A stretch of DNA of 64,000 bases from Mycobacterium sp. GA-1199 (GCF_001500045.1 NZ_LQIX01000011.1:1-64000), one strand, 5' to 3'; shown: positions 18,201 to 27,583, counted from the first letter of the stretch. The notes: generated by a model not told the origin, from the letters alone. Made by a program: numbers and translations.

Positions 18201-20287
18201 CGTTCTTCGACCTCGGCGGCCATTCGCTACTAGCCACCAAACTGGTTGCCGGAGTGCGCAGTGCGTTCAACGTCGACATCGGCGTGCGGGAGGTCTTCGA
18301 GCTGGGCACCGTGGCCGCCCTGGCCCACCGGATCGACTCGGCATCGGTCGACGGCGGCCCCGCCCGTCCCAAGCTGGTCCCCGTCCCGCATGACGGGCCG
18401 CTGCTCATGTCGGCCTCGCAGCTGCGGATGTGGTTTCAGTACCGCATCGACGGTCCGAGCCCGGTCAACAACATCCCGTTCGCGGCCCGCATCAGCGGGC
18501 CCTGCGACACCGACGCGTTCGTGGCCGCGGTGCGCGACGTGGTGGCCCGGCACGAGGTGCTGCGCACGACCTACCGCGAAATCGACGGTGCGCCATACCA
18601 GATCGTCAACGACGATCTGGAGGTCGCGGTGCGCCGCGACCACGGCGCCGATGACGACTGGCTGGACGCCGAGCTCGCCAAGGAACGCAGGCACGTGTTC
18701 GACCTGGAAGCCGACCCGCCCGTACGCGCCGCCGTGCTCGCGACACCGGACGCACACGTGGTGTCGCTGGTGGTGCATCACATCGCCGCCGACCACTGGT
18801 CGGCGATGGTGTTGTTCACCGACCTGCTGACGGCCTATCGGGCCAGGCGCGCCGGTGAGACACCGGGATTCGCGCCCCTGCCGATCCAGTACGCGGACTA
18901 TGCGGCGTGGCAGGCGGCCCTGCTCGGCGAAACCGACGGGCCCGTCGCGGCGCAGCGCGACTACTGGCGCGAGCAGTTGGCCGGTCTGCACGAGGATCCG
19001 GGTCTGACACCGGATTTCGCGCGTCCACCGGTGCTCAGCGGGGAAGGGGACGCCGTCGAGTTCGCCATCGACGCCACCACCCGCGCCAAGCTCGCCGAAC
19101 TGAGTCAGGAGCTCGGTGTCACCGAGTTCATGCTGCTGCAGGCCGCCGTGGCGGTCGCGCTGCACAAAGCCGGTGAGCGTCCGGACATCCCGCTCGGCAC
19201 CCCGGTCGCCGGCCGCACCGAGGCCGAACTCGACCAACTCGTCGGCTTCTTCATCAACATCGTGGTGCTGCGCAACGATCTGACCGACAACCCGACGCTG
19301 CGAGAGGTGCTGCGCCGGGCCCGCGACACCGCACTGGGGGCCTACGCCCACCAGGACCTGCCGTTCGACCAGGTGGTCGACGCGGTCAGCCCGGCGCGGT
19401 CCTTGTCGCGCAACCCGTTGTTCGGTGTCGTCGTGCACGTGCGCGAGGCGCTGCCCGCCGACCAGGTGATCGAATCGCGCCCGGACGGAGACACCACGTT
19501 CACCGCGCTCGAGCCGCCGTTCGACGTCGCGCACGCCGACCTGTCGGTCAACTTCTTCGGTGCCGAGGACGGCTACCGCGGCCACGTCATCTACCGCACC
19601 GACCTGTACCGGCGCAGCACCGCCGAACGGTTCGTCCGGTGGCTGAACCGCGTGCTGGCCGCCTTCTCCGACGATCCCGGTCAACGGGTGCGCGACGTGC
19701 AGATCGCCGACGGCGAGGAGCGCCGGCGCATAGCGCGGTTCAGCGCGGCGGCATCGGCCAGCGTGCTCGACCTCTGGCGCGATCCGGTGGCGATCGGCGT
19801 GGTCGGCGACGTCTACGAGCATGTCGTCGACGAGACCGGCGCCGACCTGCGTGCCACGGGTAGACGTGGGCGCTGGACCGCCGACGGTGAACTGGAGTAC
19901 ATCGAGGCCGTCGAGCAGCGCCGCCCGTCGGCGGCGGGACCGGCCGAACCCGTGCGCACCGAAACCGAACGCGTGCTGGCTACGCTGCTCGCCGACATCG
20001 TGAACGTGCCCGAGGTGAACCGCACCGACGACTTCTTCGAGCTCGGTGGCGATTCCATCCTCGCGGTTCAGCTCGCCGCCCGCGCCCGCGACGCCGGGCT
20101 GGCGGTCACTGCGCGAATGGTGTTCGAGCACCCCACGATTCACGAACTGGCGACCAAGGTCGACACCGGCGCGGAGACGGAGACACCCGACGTCCATCAC
20201 GAGCCGATGGCGGCCTCCGGGCTGTCGGCCGACGAGCTGGCAGCGGTCACGTCGATGTGGTCGGAGTCGCAAGAGGGCGCACCATGA
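15203..20287 (+). CDS. mbtE: Mycobactin NRPS MbtE (C-A-T-C-T)
   Basis: This 1694-residue NRPS adds the first (acylated, N6-hydroxylated) lysine. Domains: condensation (about 40-450) with HHIAWDD in place of the usual HHxxxDG; adenylation with YTSGSTGLPKG near 616-626; carrier LGGHS (Ser1008); second condensation with HHIAADH; a short stretch at about 1529-1565 that looks like the end of a deleted adenylation domain (GRRGRWTADGELEY); and a second carrier LGGDS (Ser1618). Length matches M. tuberculosis MbtE (about 1682). GTG start overlaps the mbtD stop; TGA overlaps the mbtF ATG. Lysine specificity is taken from the pathway, not read from the pocket residues. Confidence 0.95.
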   Translation: MTDTVDIREQVKDRRLELLRRKLAERGLRAENTATGEQSGLSDGQRRMWFVQAADPTGAILNICLSYRLTGDLDVARLHDAVNAVAARHAALRTTYGVDEDGEPQPTVHDDLAPGWTVHDLTELTEHARRLRLEVLAQREFCAPFDLSTDSPLRLTVVRTAPDEHVMLLVAHHIAWDDGCWQVFFGDLTRAYAGEALAPAVTPPSHALGPVDEDLDYWRDTLADPPEPLELPGPNGSAVPTNWRSQRLTLQLPDVTVERVAALAKEAGATPYMVLLAAFGVLLQRYTHADDFLVATPVLNRTADVEDVIGYYGNTVALRLRPGAHQSFRDVLAHARDTAVGAFAHQRVNLDRVVRELNPDRRHGVERMTRVTFGARGADGQGFNPPGIACRRAELRGHHTQLPLGFMVEFDAPGIVVEAEYLVEILDAPLVRQLLEHYAVLLDDALQRPDVPVNELDLMAPEDVEWLRKVSAGEEFDTAPSTMTALVEAQAARTPDAVAVVYEGRNYTYRELNESANRLAHWLIERGIGTEDRVAVLLDRSPELVITALGVIKAGAVYQPVDPTYPEDRLTFILSDSDPKLAIYEPVTDLDRFPNTNPTDAERVRPLYPQSTAYLIYTSGSTGLPKGVPVAHKPVAEYFVWFKGDYGIDENERLLQVASPSFDVSIAEIFGMLACGGRLVIPRPDGLRDVGYLTDLLHDEGITSMHFVPSLLGLFLSLPGVNQWRTLQRVPIGGEALPGELADKFHATFDALLHNFYGPTETVINASRYKVEGKQGTRIVPIGKPKINTQIHLLDDALRPVPVGVIGEIYIGGTHVAHGYHDRPRLTAERFVADPFNPGGRLYRSGDLARRNADGDIEFVGRADEQVKIRGFRIELGEVAAAISVDPSVGQAVVVVSDLPGVGKSLVGYVTPAEDIESVDVERIRNRVAAALPEYMTPAAYVVIDEIPITAHGKIDRAALPEPDIDSGAVFREPADGTERRIADLFAELLERDRIGADDSFFDLGGHSLLATKLVAGVRSAFNVDIGVREVFELGTVAALAHRIDSASVDGGPARPKLVPVPHDGPLLMSASQLRMWFQYRIDGPSPVNNIPFAARISGPCDTDAFVAAVRDVVARHEVLRTTYREIDGAPYQIVNDDLEVAVRRDHGADDDWLDAELAKERRHVFDLEADPPVRAAVLATPDAHVVSLVVHHIAADHWSAMVLFTDLLTAYRARRAGETPGFAPLPIQYADYAAWQAALLGETDGPVAAQRDYWREQLAGLHEDPGLTPDFARPPVLSGEGDAVEFAIDATTRAKLAELSQELGVTEFMLLQAAVAVALHKAGERPDIPLGTPVAGRTEAELDQLVGFFINIVVLRNDLTDNPTLREVLRRARDTALGAYAHQDLPFDQVVDAVSPARSLSRNPLFGVVVHVREALPADQVIESRPDGDTTFTALEPPFDVAHADLSVNFFGAEDGYRGHVIYRTDLYRRSTAERFVRWLNRVLAAFSDDPGQRVRDVQIADGEERRRIARFSAAASASVLDLWRDPVAIGVVGDVYEHVVDETGADLRATGRRGRWTADGELEYIEAVEQRRPSAAGPAEPVRTETERVLATLLADIVNVPEVNRTDDFFELGGDSILAVQLAARARDAGLAVTARMVFEHPTIHELATKVDTGAETETPDVHHEPMAASGLSADELAAVTSMWSESQEGAP

Positions 20288-23200
20288 CCTCGACGCAGGC
20301 CGAACCGAAGGTCGCCATCGAGGACGTGATGGCGCTCAGCCCGCTGCAGCAGGGGCTGTTCTCGCTGGCCCAGCTGAGCACCGCCGAGGACGGCGGCGAG
20401 GACCCCTACGTCATCACCATGGCCGCCGATGTCACCGGATCACTGGACGCGGTGCTGCTGCGCGAGTGCGCGGCGACGATGCTCGCCCGCCACCCCAACC
20501 TGAGGGCCAGTTTCGTTCGGGCGCAGAGCAAACCCGTTCAGGTGGTGCCGAACCGCGTCGACGTGCCGTGGCGGCACGTCACCGCGACGGCCGACGAGGT
20601 CGAGGCGATCGAGGCCGAGGAATGTCGCAGGCCGTTCAACCTCGCACGCGGACCGGCGATCCGGTTCCTGTTGATCGAGGTTCGGCAATCGCACTGGCGA
20701 TTTGTCGTGGTCGCCCATCACATCATCATCGACGGTTGGTCTCTGCCGCTGTTCGTGGGCGAGCTGATCTCGCTGTACAGCTCGGGCGGCGACCCGGCGG
20801 TGCTTCCCCCGCCGCCGCGCCCGTACCGCGACTACATCGGCTGGCTGGCCGGCCGCGATCAGGAGACCAGCCGCGCCCTGTGGCGTGAGCACCTCGCCGA
20901 CCTCGATGGCCCCACGCTTGTCACACCCGCCCTCACCTCCGGTGAACCGCCCACCGGCGAACCGCACCGCACGGAGCTGAGCCTGGATCGGGACGCGACC
21001 CGGCAACTGGCGGAGGCCGCGCGGTCCCGCGGCGTCACGGTCAACACCTTGGTCCAGATGGCTTGGGCCGCCGTGCTCTCGGCGTTCACCGACCGCTCCG
21101 ATGTGGTGTTCGGCGTGACGGTGTCCGGACGCCCCGGCGAGCTGGCAGGCGTGGAGACCATGGTCGGGCTCTTCATCAACACGGTGCCGCTGCGGGTCCG
21201 GCTGGACCCGGCGGCCCGGGTGGGTGCGCAATGCGTTGCGCTGCAACGCGAAGCGGCCAAACTGCGCGATCACGGATACCTGCCCCACAACGAACTGCGG
21301 GCCCTGGGCGGTATCGGCGAGATGTACGACACCCTGCTGGTCTACGAGAACTTCCCGCCCGGCGGCCTGGTCGGCGGCGGCGATTTCGTCGCCAACGGTG
21401 CGACATTCCGGCCGGCGGCACTGGAGAGCGTGTCGCACTTCCCCGTCACCATCGCCGCGCACATGATCGACGACGAGCTCACCGTCCTGGTCGAGGTCGT
21501 CGAGGGGGCGCTCGGCCAAATGAGCCCCGAGTCGCTAGGGCACCGGTTGCTCACCACCACCCAGCGACTGATCACCGGCTGGGATCGCCCGCTGCGCGAC
21601 GTCAGTGTCCTGCTCGACGGTGAGGCCCCGATCGCTACAGCCGAGCCCGCCCCGGCCGGCGAACATCTCGGTGTGCACACCGCGTTCGCCGAAGCCGCCA
21701 GCGCACGGCTGGGCTCACCGGCACTGAGTTGGCCCGGCGGCGAACTCACCTACCGACAACTCGACGAGGCGGCCGACCAGCTCGCCGCCGCGCTGGCGGC
21801 CAAGGGTGTACACACCGAAACGCCTGTCGCGATCCACCTTTCGCGAGGACCGCAGTATGTCGTGGCGATGCTGGCGGTGCTCAAGGCCGGCGGCGTCATT
21901 GTGCCGCTGGATCCCGGAATGCCCGCCGAGCGGATCGCCGACATCCTCGACCAGTGCGGCGCGACGGTCGTCGTCGACGACGAACTGCTCGCCGAGGTTC
22001 CGGCCGAGCCCGCCGAGGACTTCCGACCGGCGACCGCGTCGCCGGGCCAGGCCGCATACATGGTGTTCACCTCCGGCACCACGGGTAGGCCCAAGGGCGT
22101 CATCGGAACCCACCAGGCGCTGCTGGCCTATGCCGAGGACCACGCCCGAAACGTGCTGCGCCCGGCGGCGGGTCGACTGCGCCACCCGCTGCGGGTGGCG
22201 CACGCCTGGTCGTTCACCTTCGACGCCGCATGGCAGCCGCTGGCCGCGCTGCTCGACGGCCACGCGGTGCATATCGTCGACGACCACATTCAGCGCGACG
22301 CCGAGGCCCTTGTCGAAACGATCGGCCGGTACGGAATCGACCTGATCGACACCACCCCGTCGATGTTCGCCCAGCTGCACGCGGTCGGACTGCTCACCAC
22401 GGTGCCGCTCGGCGTGCTGGCCCTCGGCGGCGAGGCCGTCGGGATCCCGGCGTGGAACCTGATCCGCGACGAATGCGCGCGCACCGGCATGGCGGCCTAC
22501 AACTGTTACGGCCCAACCGAAACCACGGTCGAAGCCGTCGTCGCCACGATCGCCGAACACGACCAGCCGACCATCGGGCGCCCCACGTCGCCCAGCAGGG
22601 CCTACGTGTTGGACTCGTGGCTGCGACCGGTTCCCGACGGGGTACCGGGCGAGTTGTACCTGTCGGGCGGTCAACTGACCCGTGGCTATCTGGGCCGGTT
22701 CGGCGAGACCGCCTCCCGGTTCGTCGCCGACCCGTTCGGGAACGGCGAGCGCATGTACCGCACCGGTGACGTAGTGCGGCGCCGGCCCGACGGGGCGCTG
22801 GAATTCCTCGGACGCTCCGACGCGCAGGTGAAGATCCGCGGCTTCCGGGTGGAGCCGAGCGAGATCTCGGCCGTTCTGCACACCCATCCCGCGGTGCGCC
22901 ACGCCCACGTGGCGGTGCGCCGGCAACGGTGGGGCGCGCAACTGGTCGCGTTCGTCGCCGCCGAACCCGCACCCGCGGTCTCCGAGCTACGCGCGCTGGT
23001 GTCAAAACGTCTGCCGCGCTACATGGTTCCGCATTCGATCGTGGTCATCGAGCAGATGCCGCTGACCACGCATGGCAAGGTCGACGAGGCCGCGCTGAAC
23101 GCGATCGCGGTCGCCGAAGGTCCCTCGACCACCCCGGAGACCGAGACCGAGAAGGCGCTGGCGGCCGTGCTCGGCGAACTACTCGACGGCCCCGACGCCG

Positions 23201-24657
23201 GTCGCACCATCGACGTCAACGCCGACCTTCTGGCCCTGGGCCTGGACAGCATCGTGGCGCTGTCGGTGGTGCAGGCGGCCCGCAGGCGCGGAATCCCGTT
23301 GCGCGCCAGGCTGATGCTGGAGTGCGCGACACTGCGGGAACTCGCCGAGGCCGTCGATAACGAGTCGGCGGCCGCCGAACACGACGACGACCCTGACGGC
23401 CCGACGCCCGTGCTGCCCAGCGCGCACTGGCTCTACGAACACGGCGAACCGCGACGGCTGGCGCAGACCGAGGCCATCCGCCTGCCCGACGGCATCACCG
23501 CAGAGCGACTCGAGCAGATCCTGCGCGCGGTGATCGGCGGTCATCCGGTGCTGCGAAGCCGCATCGACCGGCAGACGATGACGCTCGTCGAGAGCCAGGC
23601 ACGAAATCTGCTGACCGAGGTCCTTGTGGATGACGACACGGACGAAGCGCTCGTCGCGGCCGTGGCCGAACACGCCCACCGGTCGGTGGAACGCCTCGAC
23701 CCGGAACAGGGTTCGATGCTCGGCGCGGTATGGCTGCACCCGCCCGCCGGTCCCGGCGTCCTGCTGCTGACCGCGCACGTGCTGGCGGCGGACCCGGCGT
23801 CGTGGCGGATCCTGCTGGCCGAACTGGACGCGGCGTGGCACACTATCGCGTCGGGCCGCGAGCCGTCGCCCACCCGGGAGCACACCAGCTACCGGCGCTG
23901 GTCGAGGCTGCTCAGTGAGCGGGCGTACACGCTTGACACGGCCGACTTCTGGGCGGCCCAACTCGAGGGCGAGGACCCGCCGCTCGGCGCCCGCAGGCTG
24001 CGGCCGCAGACCGATCGGGCCGGTGATGTCGTCGTCTCCATGGCGGTGACCGACAGCGACGTCACCGTGCGCTTGCTCAACGCGCCGGAGCCCGCGCCGC
24101 ATCTGTTGGCTGCGGCCGCCGCGCGCACCGTCACCCGATGGCGGCTGCACCGCGGCCAGGACACACCGACGCCGCTGTTGGCCCTGGAGACCCACGGCCG
24201 CGCCGACGCCCTCATCGACACCGTCGACACCTCCGACACCGTGGGCCTGCTCACCGCGATCTATCCGCTGCGTGTGCAGGCCGCCCGCAGTGTCGACGAG
24301 ATCCCCGGCGACGGAATCGATTACGGGCTGCTGCGTTATCTGCGGCCCGATACCGCCGAGCGTCTGGCGGCGCTGCCCGAACCGCAGCTGCTGCTCAACT
24401 TCCTGGGCCGGGTGCACGCGGGCTTCGACGGCGGTGCGCTGCGCCCCGACCGGGCACTGTTGGCGGGGGTGTCGCCGCTGCCCGAGCCGCGGCTGGCGGT
24501 ACGGCACGAACTGACGGTGCTGGCCGCGGTGCTCGGTGACAGCGACGCACCGCTGCTCGGCACGCAATGGCGCACGCTCCCCGAAATCCTGTCCGCCGAC
24601 GACGTCGCCACACTGCAGGCGATGTGGCAGGAATCGCTACGAGAGGTCGTTTCATGA
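20284..24657 (+). CDS. mbtF: Mycobactin NRPS MbtF (C-A-T plus terminal E/C-like domain)
   Basis: This 1457-residue NRPS adds the second lysine, which ends as the caprolactam ring of mycobactin. Order: condensation domain starting with ALSPLQQGLF and with HHIIIDGWS; adenylation with FTSGTTGRPKG near 597-607; carrier LGLDS (Ser989); then about 400 residues of an epimerase/condensation-type domain. In that last domain the HHxxxDG motif is degenerate (AHVLAADPASW), so ordinary condensation or epimerisation chemistry is doubtful and a release or cyclisation role is possible. Length is near the M. tuberculosis protein (about 1461). Its ATG overlaps the mbtE TGA and its TGA overlaps the mbtG ATG. 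Confidence 0.94.
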   Translation: MTSTQAEPKVAIEDVMALSPLQQGLFSLAQLSTAEDGGEDPYVITMAADVTGSLDAVLLRECAATMLARHPNLRASFVRAQSKPVQVVPNRVDVPWRHVTATADEVEAIEAEECRRPFNLARGPAIRFLLIEVRQSHWRFVVVAHHIIIDGWSLPLFVGELISLYSSGGDPAVLPPPPRPYRDYIGWLAGRDQETSRALWREHLADLDGPTLVTPALTSGEPPTGEPHRTELSLDRDATRQLAEAARSRGVTVNTLVQMAWAAVLSAFTDRSDVVFGVTVSGRPGELAGVETMVGLFINTVPLRVRLDPAARVGAQCVALQREAAKLRDHGYLPHNELRALGGIGEMYDTLLVYENFPPGGLVGGGDFVANGATFRPAALESVSHFPVTIAAHMIDDELTVLVEVVEGALGQMSPESLGHRLLTTTQRLITGWDRPLRDVSVLLDGEAPIATAEPAPAGEHLGVHTAFAEAASARLGSPALSWPGGELTYRQLDEAADQLAAALAAKGVHTETPVAIHLSRGPQYVVAMLAVLKAGGVIVPLDPGMPAERIADILDQCGATVVVDDELLAEVPAEPAEDFRPATASPGQAAYMVFTSGTTGRPKGVIGTHQALLAYAEDHARNVLRPAAGRLRHPLRVAHAWSFTFDAAWQPLAALLDGHAVHIVDDHIQRDAEALVETIGRYGIDLIDTTPSMFAQLHAVGLLTTVPLGVLALGGEAVGIPAWNLIRDECARTGMAAYNCYGPTETTVEAVVATIAEHDQPTIGRPTSPSRAYVLDSWLRPVPDGVPGELYLSGGQLTRGYLGRFGETASRFVADPFGNGERMYRTGDVVRRRPDGALEFLGRSDAQVKIRGFRVEPSEISAVLHTHPAVRHAHVAVRRQRWGAQLVAFVAAEPAPAVSELRALVSKRLPRYMVPHSIVVIEQMPLTTHGKVDEAALNAIAVAEGPSTTPETETEKALAAVLGELLDGPDAGRTIDVNADLLALGLDSIVALSVVQAARRRGIPLRARLMLECATLRELAEAVDNESAAAEHDDDPDGPTPVLPSAHWLYEHGEPRRLAQTEAIRLPDGITAERLEQILRAVIGGHPVLRSRIDRQTMTLVESQARNLLTEVLVDDDTDEALVAAVAEHAHRSVERLDPEQGSMLGAVWLHPPAGPGVLLLTAHVLAADPASWRILLAELDAAWHTIASGREPSPTREHTSYRRWSRLLSERAYTLDTADFWAAQLEGEDPPLGARRLRPQTDRAGDVVVSMAVTDSDVTVRLLNAPEPAPHLLAAAAARTVTRWRLHRGQDTPTPLLALETHGRADALIDTVDTSDTVGLLTAIYPLRVQAARSVDEIPGDGIDYGLLRYLRPDTAERLAALPEPQLLLNFLGRVHAGFDGGALRPDRALLAGVSPLPEPRLAVRHELTVLAAVLGDSDAPLLGTQWRTLPEILSADDVATLQAMWQESLREVVS

Positions 24658-25967
24658 GCCGGACACTTGCGGTCGTGGGCGCGGGCGCGAAGGCCGTCGC
24701 CGTCGCCGCCAAGGCCGCCGAACTTCGCGACATGGGCATCGACGTGCCCGAGGTCGTGGCCGTCGAGAAGACCGGCGTGGCCGCCAACTGGCAGGCCGAC
24801 GGTGGGTGGACCGACGGGCAACACCGGTTGGGCACGAGCCCGGAGAAGGACGTCGGGTTCCCGTACCGATCGGCTCTCGTCCCGCGGCGCAACGCCGAAC
24901 TCGACGAACGCATGACCCGGCACAGCTGGCAGCAGTACCTGATCTCGACCGGCCAGTTCGCCGAGTGGGTCGACCGCGGAAGGCCCGCCCCCACCCACCG
25001 CCGGTGGAGCCAGTACCTGCGCTGGGTCGCCGGCAATGTCGAGATGAACGTGGTCCGGGGCGAGGTGCGCAACATCTCGATCGACACAGCCGACACCGGA
25101 TCCGGTGAGCCGCGGTGGGCGCTGCACACACCCGACCGCACCGTGACGGCCGAGGGTCTGATGATCACCGGGCCCGGTCAGCCGGAGCGCTCGATCCTGC
25201 CCGGCAACCCGCGGGTGCTGTCGATCGCGCAGTTCTGGCATCGCGCGGCGCAACACGAGCTGATCCGCGCCGAACGCGTGGCCGTCATCGGCGGGGGAGA
25301 GACCGCGGCGTCGATGCTCAATGAGCTGTTCCGGCATCGGGTTTCGACGATCACGGTGATCTCGCCGCAGGTGACCCTGTTCACCCGAGGGGAGGGCTTC
25401 TTCGAGAACACGCTGTTCTCCGATCCGACCGGCTGGACCAGCCTGACCATGGCGGAGCGACGCGACGCGCTGTTGCGGACCGACCGCGGGGTGTTCTCCG
25501 CGCGCGTGCAGGAGGCGCTGCTCGCCGACGACCGGATCCGCCACCTGCGGGGCAGGGTCGCGCACGCGGTCGCCCGCGAGGGCCGGATCCGGTTGACGCT
25601 GAGCACAACTGCGGGTGGTGAGTCTCTCGAGACGGTGCACGGATTCGATCTGGTCATCGACGGCTCAGGCGCCGACGCGATGTGGTTCGTGCCGCTGCTC
25701 GGTCAGGACGCGTTGGATCTGCTGGAGCTCGGCCTGGGTGCGCCGCTGACCCCGGACGTGCTGCAGGAGGCCATCGGCGACGACCTCGCCGTCGGCGGGT
25801 TGCGGCCCAAGCTCTTCCTGCCGGGTCTGTCAGGGCTCACACAGGGACCGGGCTTCCCCAACCTGTCATGCCTGGGGCTGTTGTCGGACCGCATCCTGGG
25901 TGCCGACCTGGGCGAGTCCGCGGGCGCGCAGTCACTGAAAGGACATGAGCATCAATCGGTTCGGTGA
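24654..25967 (+). CDS. mbtG: Lysine N6-hydroxylase MbtG
   Basis: This flavin monooxygenase of the IucD/PvdA type hydroxylates the side-chain nitrogen of lysine (free or mycobactin-bound) using FAD, NADPH and O2, giving the hydroxamate iron ligands. The 437-residue product has an N-terminal dinucleotide-binding VGAGAKAVAVAAKAAEL, a second Rossmann motif VIGGGETAASM near residue 210, and a C-terminal FPNLSCLGLL typical of the family. ATG 24654 overlaps the mbtF stop, so the start is secure. It is the last gene of the mbtT-G run. In M. tuberculosis mbtH follows; here the next gene is an unrelated convergent one. Confidence 0.94.
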   Translation: MSRTLAVVGAGAKAVAVAAKAAELRDMGIDVPEVVAVEKTGVAANWQADGGWTDGQHRLGTSPEKDVGFPYRSALVPRRNAELDERMTRHSWQQYLISTGQFAEWVDRGRPAPTHRRWSQYLRWVAGNVEMNVVRGEVRNISIDTADTGSGEPRWALHTPDRTVTAEGLMITGPGQPERSILPGNPRVLSIAQFWHRAAQHELIRAERVAVIGGGETAASMLNELFRHRVSTITVISPQVTLFTRGEGFFENTLFSDPTGWTSLTMAERRDALLRTDRGVFSARVQEALLADDRIRHLRGRVAHAVAREGRIRLTLSTTAGGESLETVHGFDLVIDGSGADAMWFVPLLGQDALDLLELGLGAPLTPDVLQEAIGDDLAVGGLRPKLFLPGLSGLTQGPGFPNLSCLGLLSDRILGADLGESAGAQSLKGHEHQSVR

Positions 25968-25996
25968 CGGGCGGCGCTAATCTGTTGTGCCTGAAC

Positions 25997-26326
25997 CTAT
26001 TGTGCTCGGGCCCACCCGTCAGCCGGGGAGGGCACGTCCATGTCGAACACCCGTGCGTGCAGCACCGTGCGGTTGCGCAGGGCGGCCCGCACCGCGCGGT
26101 GCAGCCCGTCTTCGAGGTAGACGATGCCCTTCCAGCGCACCGCGTGCGGGAACAGGTCGCCGTAGAACGTCGAATCCTCGGAGAGCAGTCGATCGAGCGC
26201 GAGCACCGTGGTGGTGGTGACCAACTCGTCGAGCCGTATCTGGCGTGGGGGGATCTGCGCCCATTGCCGGTGTGACAACCCGTGGTCGGGGTAGGGCCTA
26301 CCCTCCCTGACTCCCTTGAAGATCAT
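25997..26326 (-). CDS. Conserved mycobacterial protein, Rv2375-like
   Basis: A 109-residue protein in the same place as Rv2375 of M. tuberculosis, between the mbt cluster and hrcA. Its core LEDGLHRAVRAAL is similar to the DG(H/R)HR motif of ParB/Srx-fold proteins, so a small ParB-like fold is possible, but I would not assign a function. The ATG at 26326 was preferred over a start 105 nt further upstream because an AAGGAC site lies upstream of it and the upstream extension (Cys/His-rich, unlike neighbours) is poor coding sequence. It is convergent with mbtG (29-nt gap) and divergent from hrcA across 191 bp. Confidence 0.75.
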   Translation of the reverse strand: MIFKGVREGRPYPDHGLSHRQWAQIPPRQIRLDELVTTTTVLALDRLLSEDSTFYGDLFPHAVRWKGIVYLEDGLHRAVRAALRNRTVLHARVFDMDVPSPADGWARAQ

Positions 26327-26475
26327 CGGGCCAGCGTCCTTCGAGTCGTCCCCCGGTGTCCTCCCCGGACTGTGATTTTCACAATGACAACAAGGAGCAA
26401 GGTTAGTGCACCGCAGTCGCGCGCGTTGCACGTGTCGAACGACCGCTCGGGCGCTATCGGCGCTGTTGGTGCCCC

Positions 26476-26481
26476 TAAAAT
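26476..26481 (+). promoter_or_regulatory. Candidate -10 element for hrcA
   Basis: TAAAAT matches TATAAT at five of six positions, 36 nt before the hrcA ATG. No clear -35 is seen at the right distance. No CIRCE element (TTAGCACTC-N9-GAGTGCTAA) is visible in the 191-bp upstream region, so autoregulation by HrcA is not supported from sequence here. Confidence 0.35.
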
Positions 26482-26517
26482 GGGTGACAACACGATTCGA
26501 GGGGTAGGTGAGCAGAC

Positions 26518-27549
26518 ATGGGTAGCGCCGACGACCGCCGGTTCGAGGTGCTGCGCGCGATCGTCGCCGACTTCGTGGCCACCAAGGAGCCGATCGGGTC
26601 GAAGACGCTCGTCGAGCGGCACAACCTCGGTGTCTCCAGTGCGACCGTGCGCAATGACATGGCGGTGCTGGAGGCGGAGGGCTACATCGCCCAGCCCCAC
26701 ACCAGCTCCGGGCGGGTGCCCACCGAGAAGGGGTATCGCGAGTTCGTCGACCGGATCGACGACATCAAACCCCTGTCGTCATCGGAACGCCGCGCGATCC
26801 TGTCGTTCCTCGAATCCGGTGTCGACCTGGACGACGTACTGCGCCGCGCCGTGCGGCTGCTCGCACAGCTCACGCGGCAGGTCGCGATCGTGCAGTACCC
26901 GACGCTGTCGACCTCCACGGTTCGTCATCTCGAGGTGGTCGCGCTCACCCCGGCCAAGCTGCTGCTGGTGGTGATCACCGACACCGGCCGCGTCGACCAG
27001 CGCATGGTCGAGTTGGGCGACACGCTCGACGAGCACGATGTGAGCAAGCTGCGCGACCTGCTTGGCCAGGCACTCGAGGGCAAACCGCTGGCGGCGGCAT
27101 CGGTCGCCGTCGCGGACCTGGCCTTGCACCTCGACGGGCACGGCGGGCTCGCCGACGCGGTCGGGCGGTCGGCGACGGTACTGGTCGAAACGCTGGTCGA
27201 GCACCGCGAGGAGCGCCTGCTGCTGGGCGGCACCGCCAACCTCACCCGCAACACCGCCGACTTCGGCGGCTCGCTGCGGTCGGTGCTCGAGGCGCTCGAG
27301 GAGCAGGTGGTGGTGCTGCGGCTGCTGGCGGCACAGCAGGAGGCCGGCAAGGTGACCGTGCGCATCGGCCACGAAACCGAGGCCGAGGAGATGGCCGGCA
27401 CCTCCGTGGTGACCACCGCGTACGGCAGTTCGGGCAAGGTGTACGGCGGCATGGGTGTGTTGGGCCCCACCCGAATGGACTATCCGGGAACTATCGCTAA
27501 TGTCGCTGCGGTTGCTCTCTATATCGGGGAAGTCTTAGGCAGCCGGTAG
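26518..27549 (+). CDS. hrcA: Heat-shock repressor HrcA
   Basis: HrcA represses groE-type heat-shock genes by binding CIRCE operators and is kept folded by GroEL (established in other bacteria and M. tuberculosis). The 343 residues match the M. tuberculosis length exactly. The N-terminal winged-helix DNA-binding domain (about 1-75) includes [13 protein letters not shown] and [18 protein letters not shown], the recognition-helix region; the C-terminal dimerisation domain ends with [14 protein letters not shown], the conserved tail. The ATG has AGGTGA upstream. dnaJ2 follows after 34 nt, the usual mycobacterial order. Confidence 0.95.
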   Translation: MGSADDRRFEVLRAIVADFVATKEPIGSKTLVERHNLGVSSATVRNDMAVLEAEGYIAQPHTSSGRVPTEKGYREFVDRIDDIKPLSSSERRAILSFLESGVDLDDVLRRAVRLLAQLTRQVAIVQYPTLSTSTVRHLEVVALTPAKLLLVVITDTGRVDQRMVELGDTLDEHDVSKLRDLLGQALEGKPLAAASVAVADLALHLDGHGGLADAVGRSATVLVETLVEHREERLLLGGTANLTRNTADFGGSLRSVLEALEEQVVVLRLLAAQQEAGKVTVRIGHETEAEEMAGTSVVTTAYGSSGKVYGGMGVLGPTRMDYPGTIANVAAVALYIGEVLGSR

Positions 27550-27583
27550 ACACCGGCACAGGCGGAAGGTCAGGCAAGTCAGC

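Noticed and set aside
18230..20272. A 680-codon minus-strand frame opposite mbtE
   Set aside because: Shadow of the NRPS reading frame; no recognisable product.
26371..26383. TGTGA-TTT-TCACA palindrome upstream of hrcA as a CRP site
   Set aside because: Spacer is 3 bp, while CRP-type sites need 6 bp; left as an unexplained small palindrome.
26327..26517. CIRCE operator before hrcA
   Set aside because: No TTAGCACTC-N9-GAGTGCTAA or close variant; only a loose GTGCA...TGCAC pair 16 bp apart.
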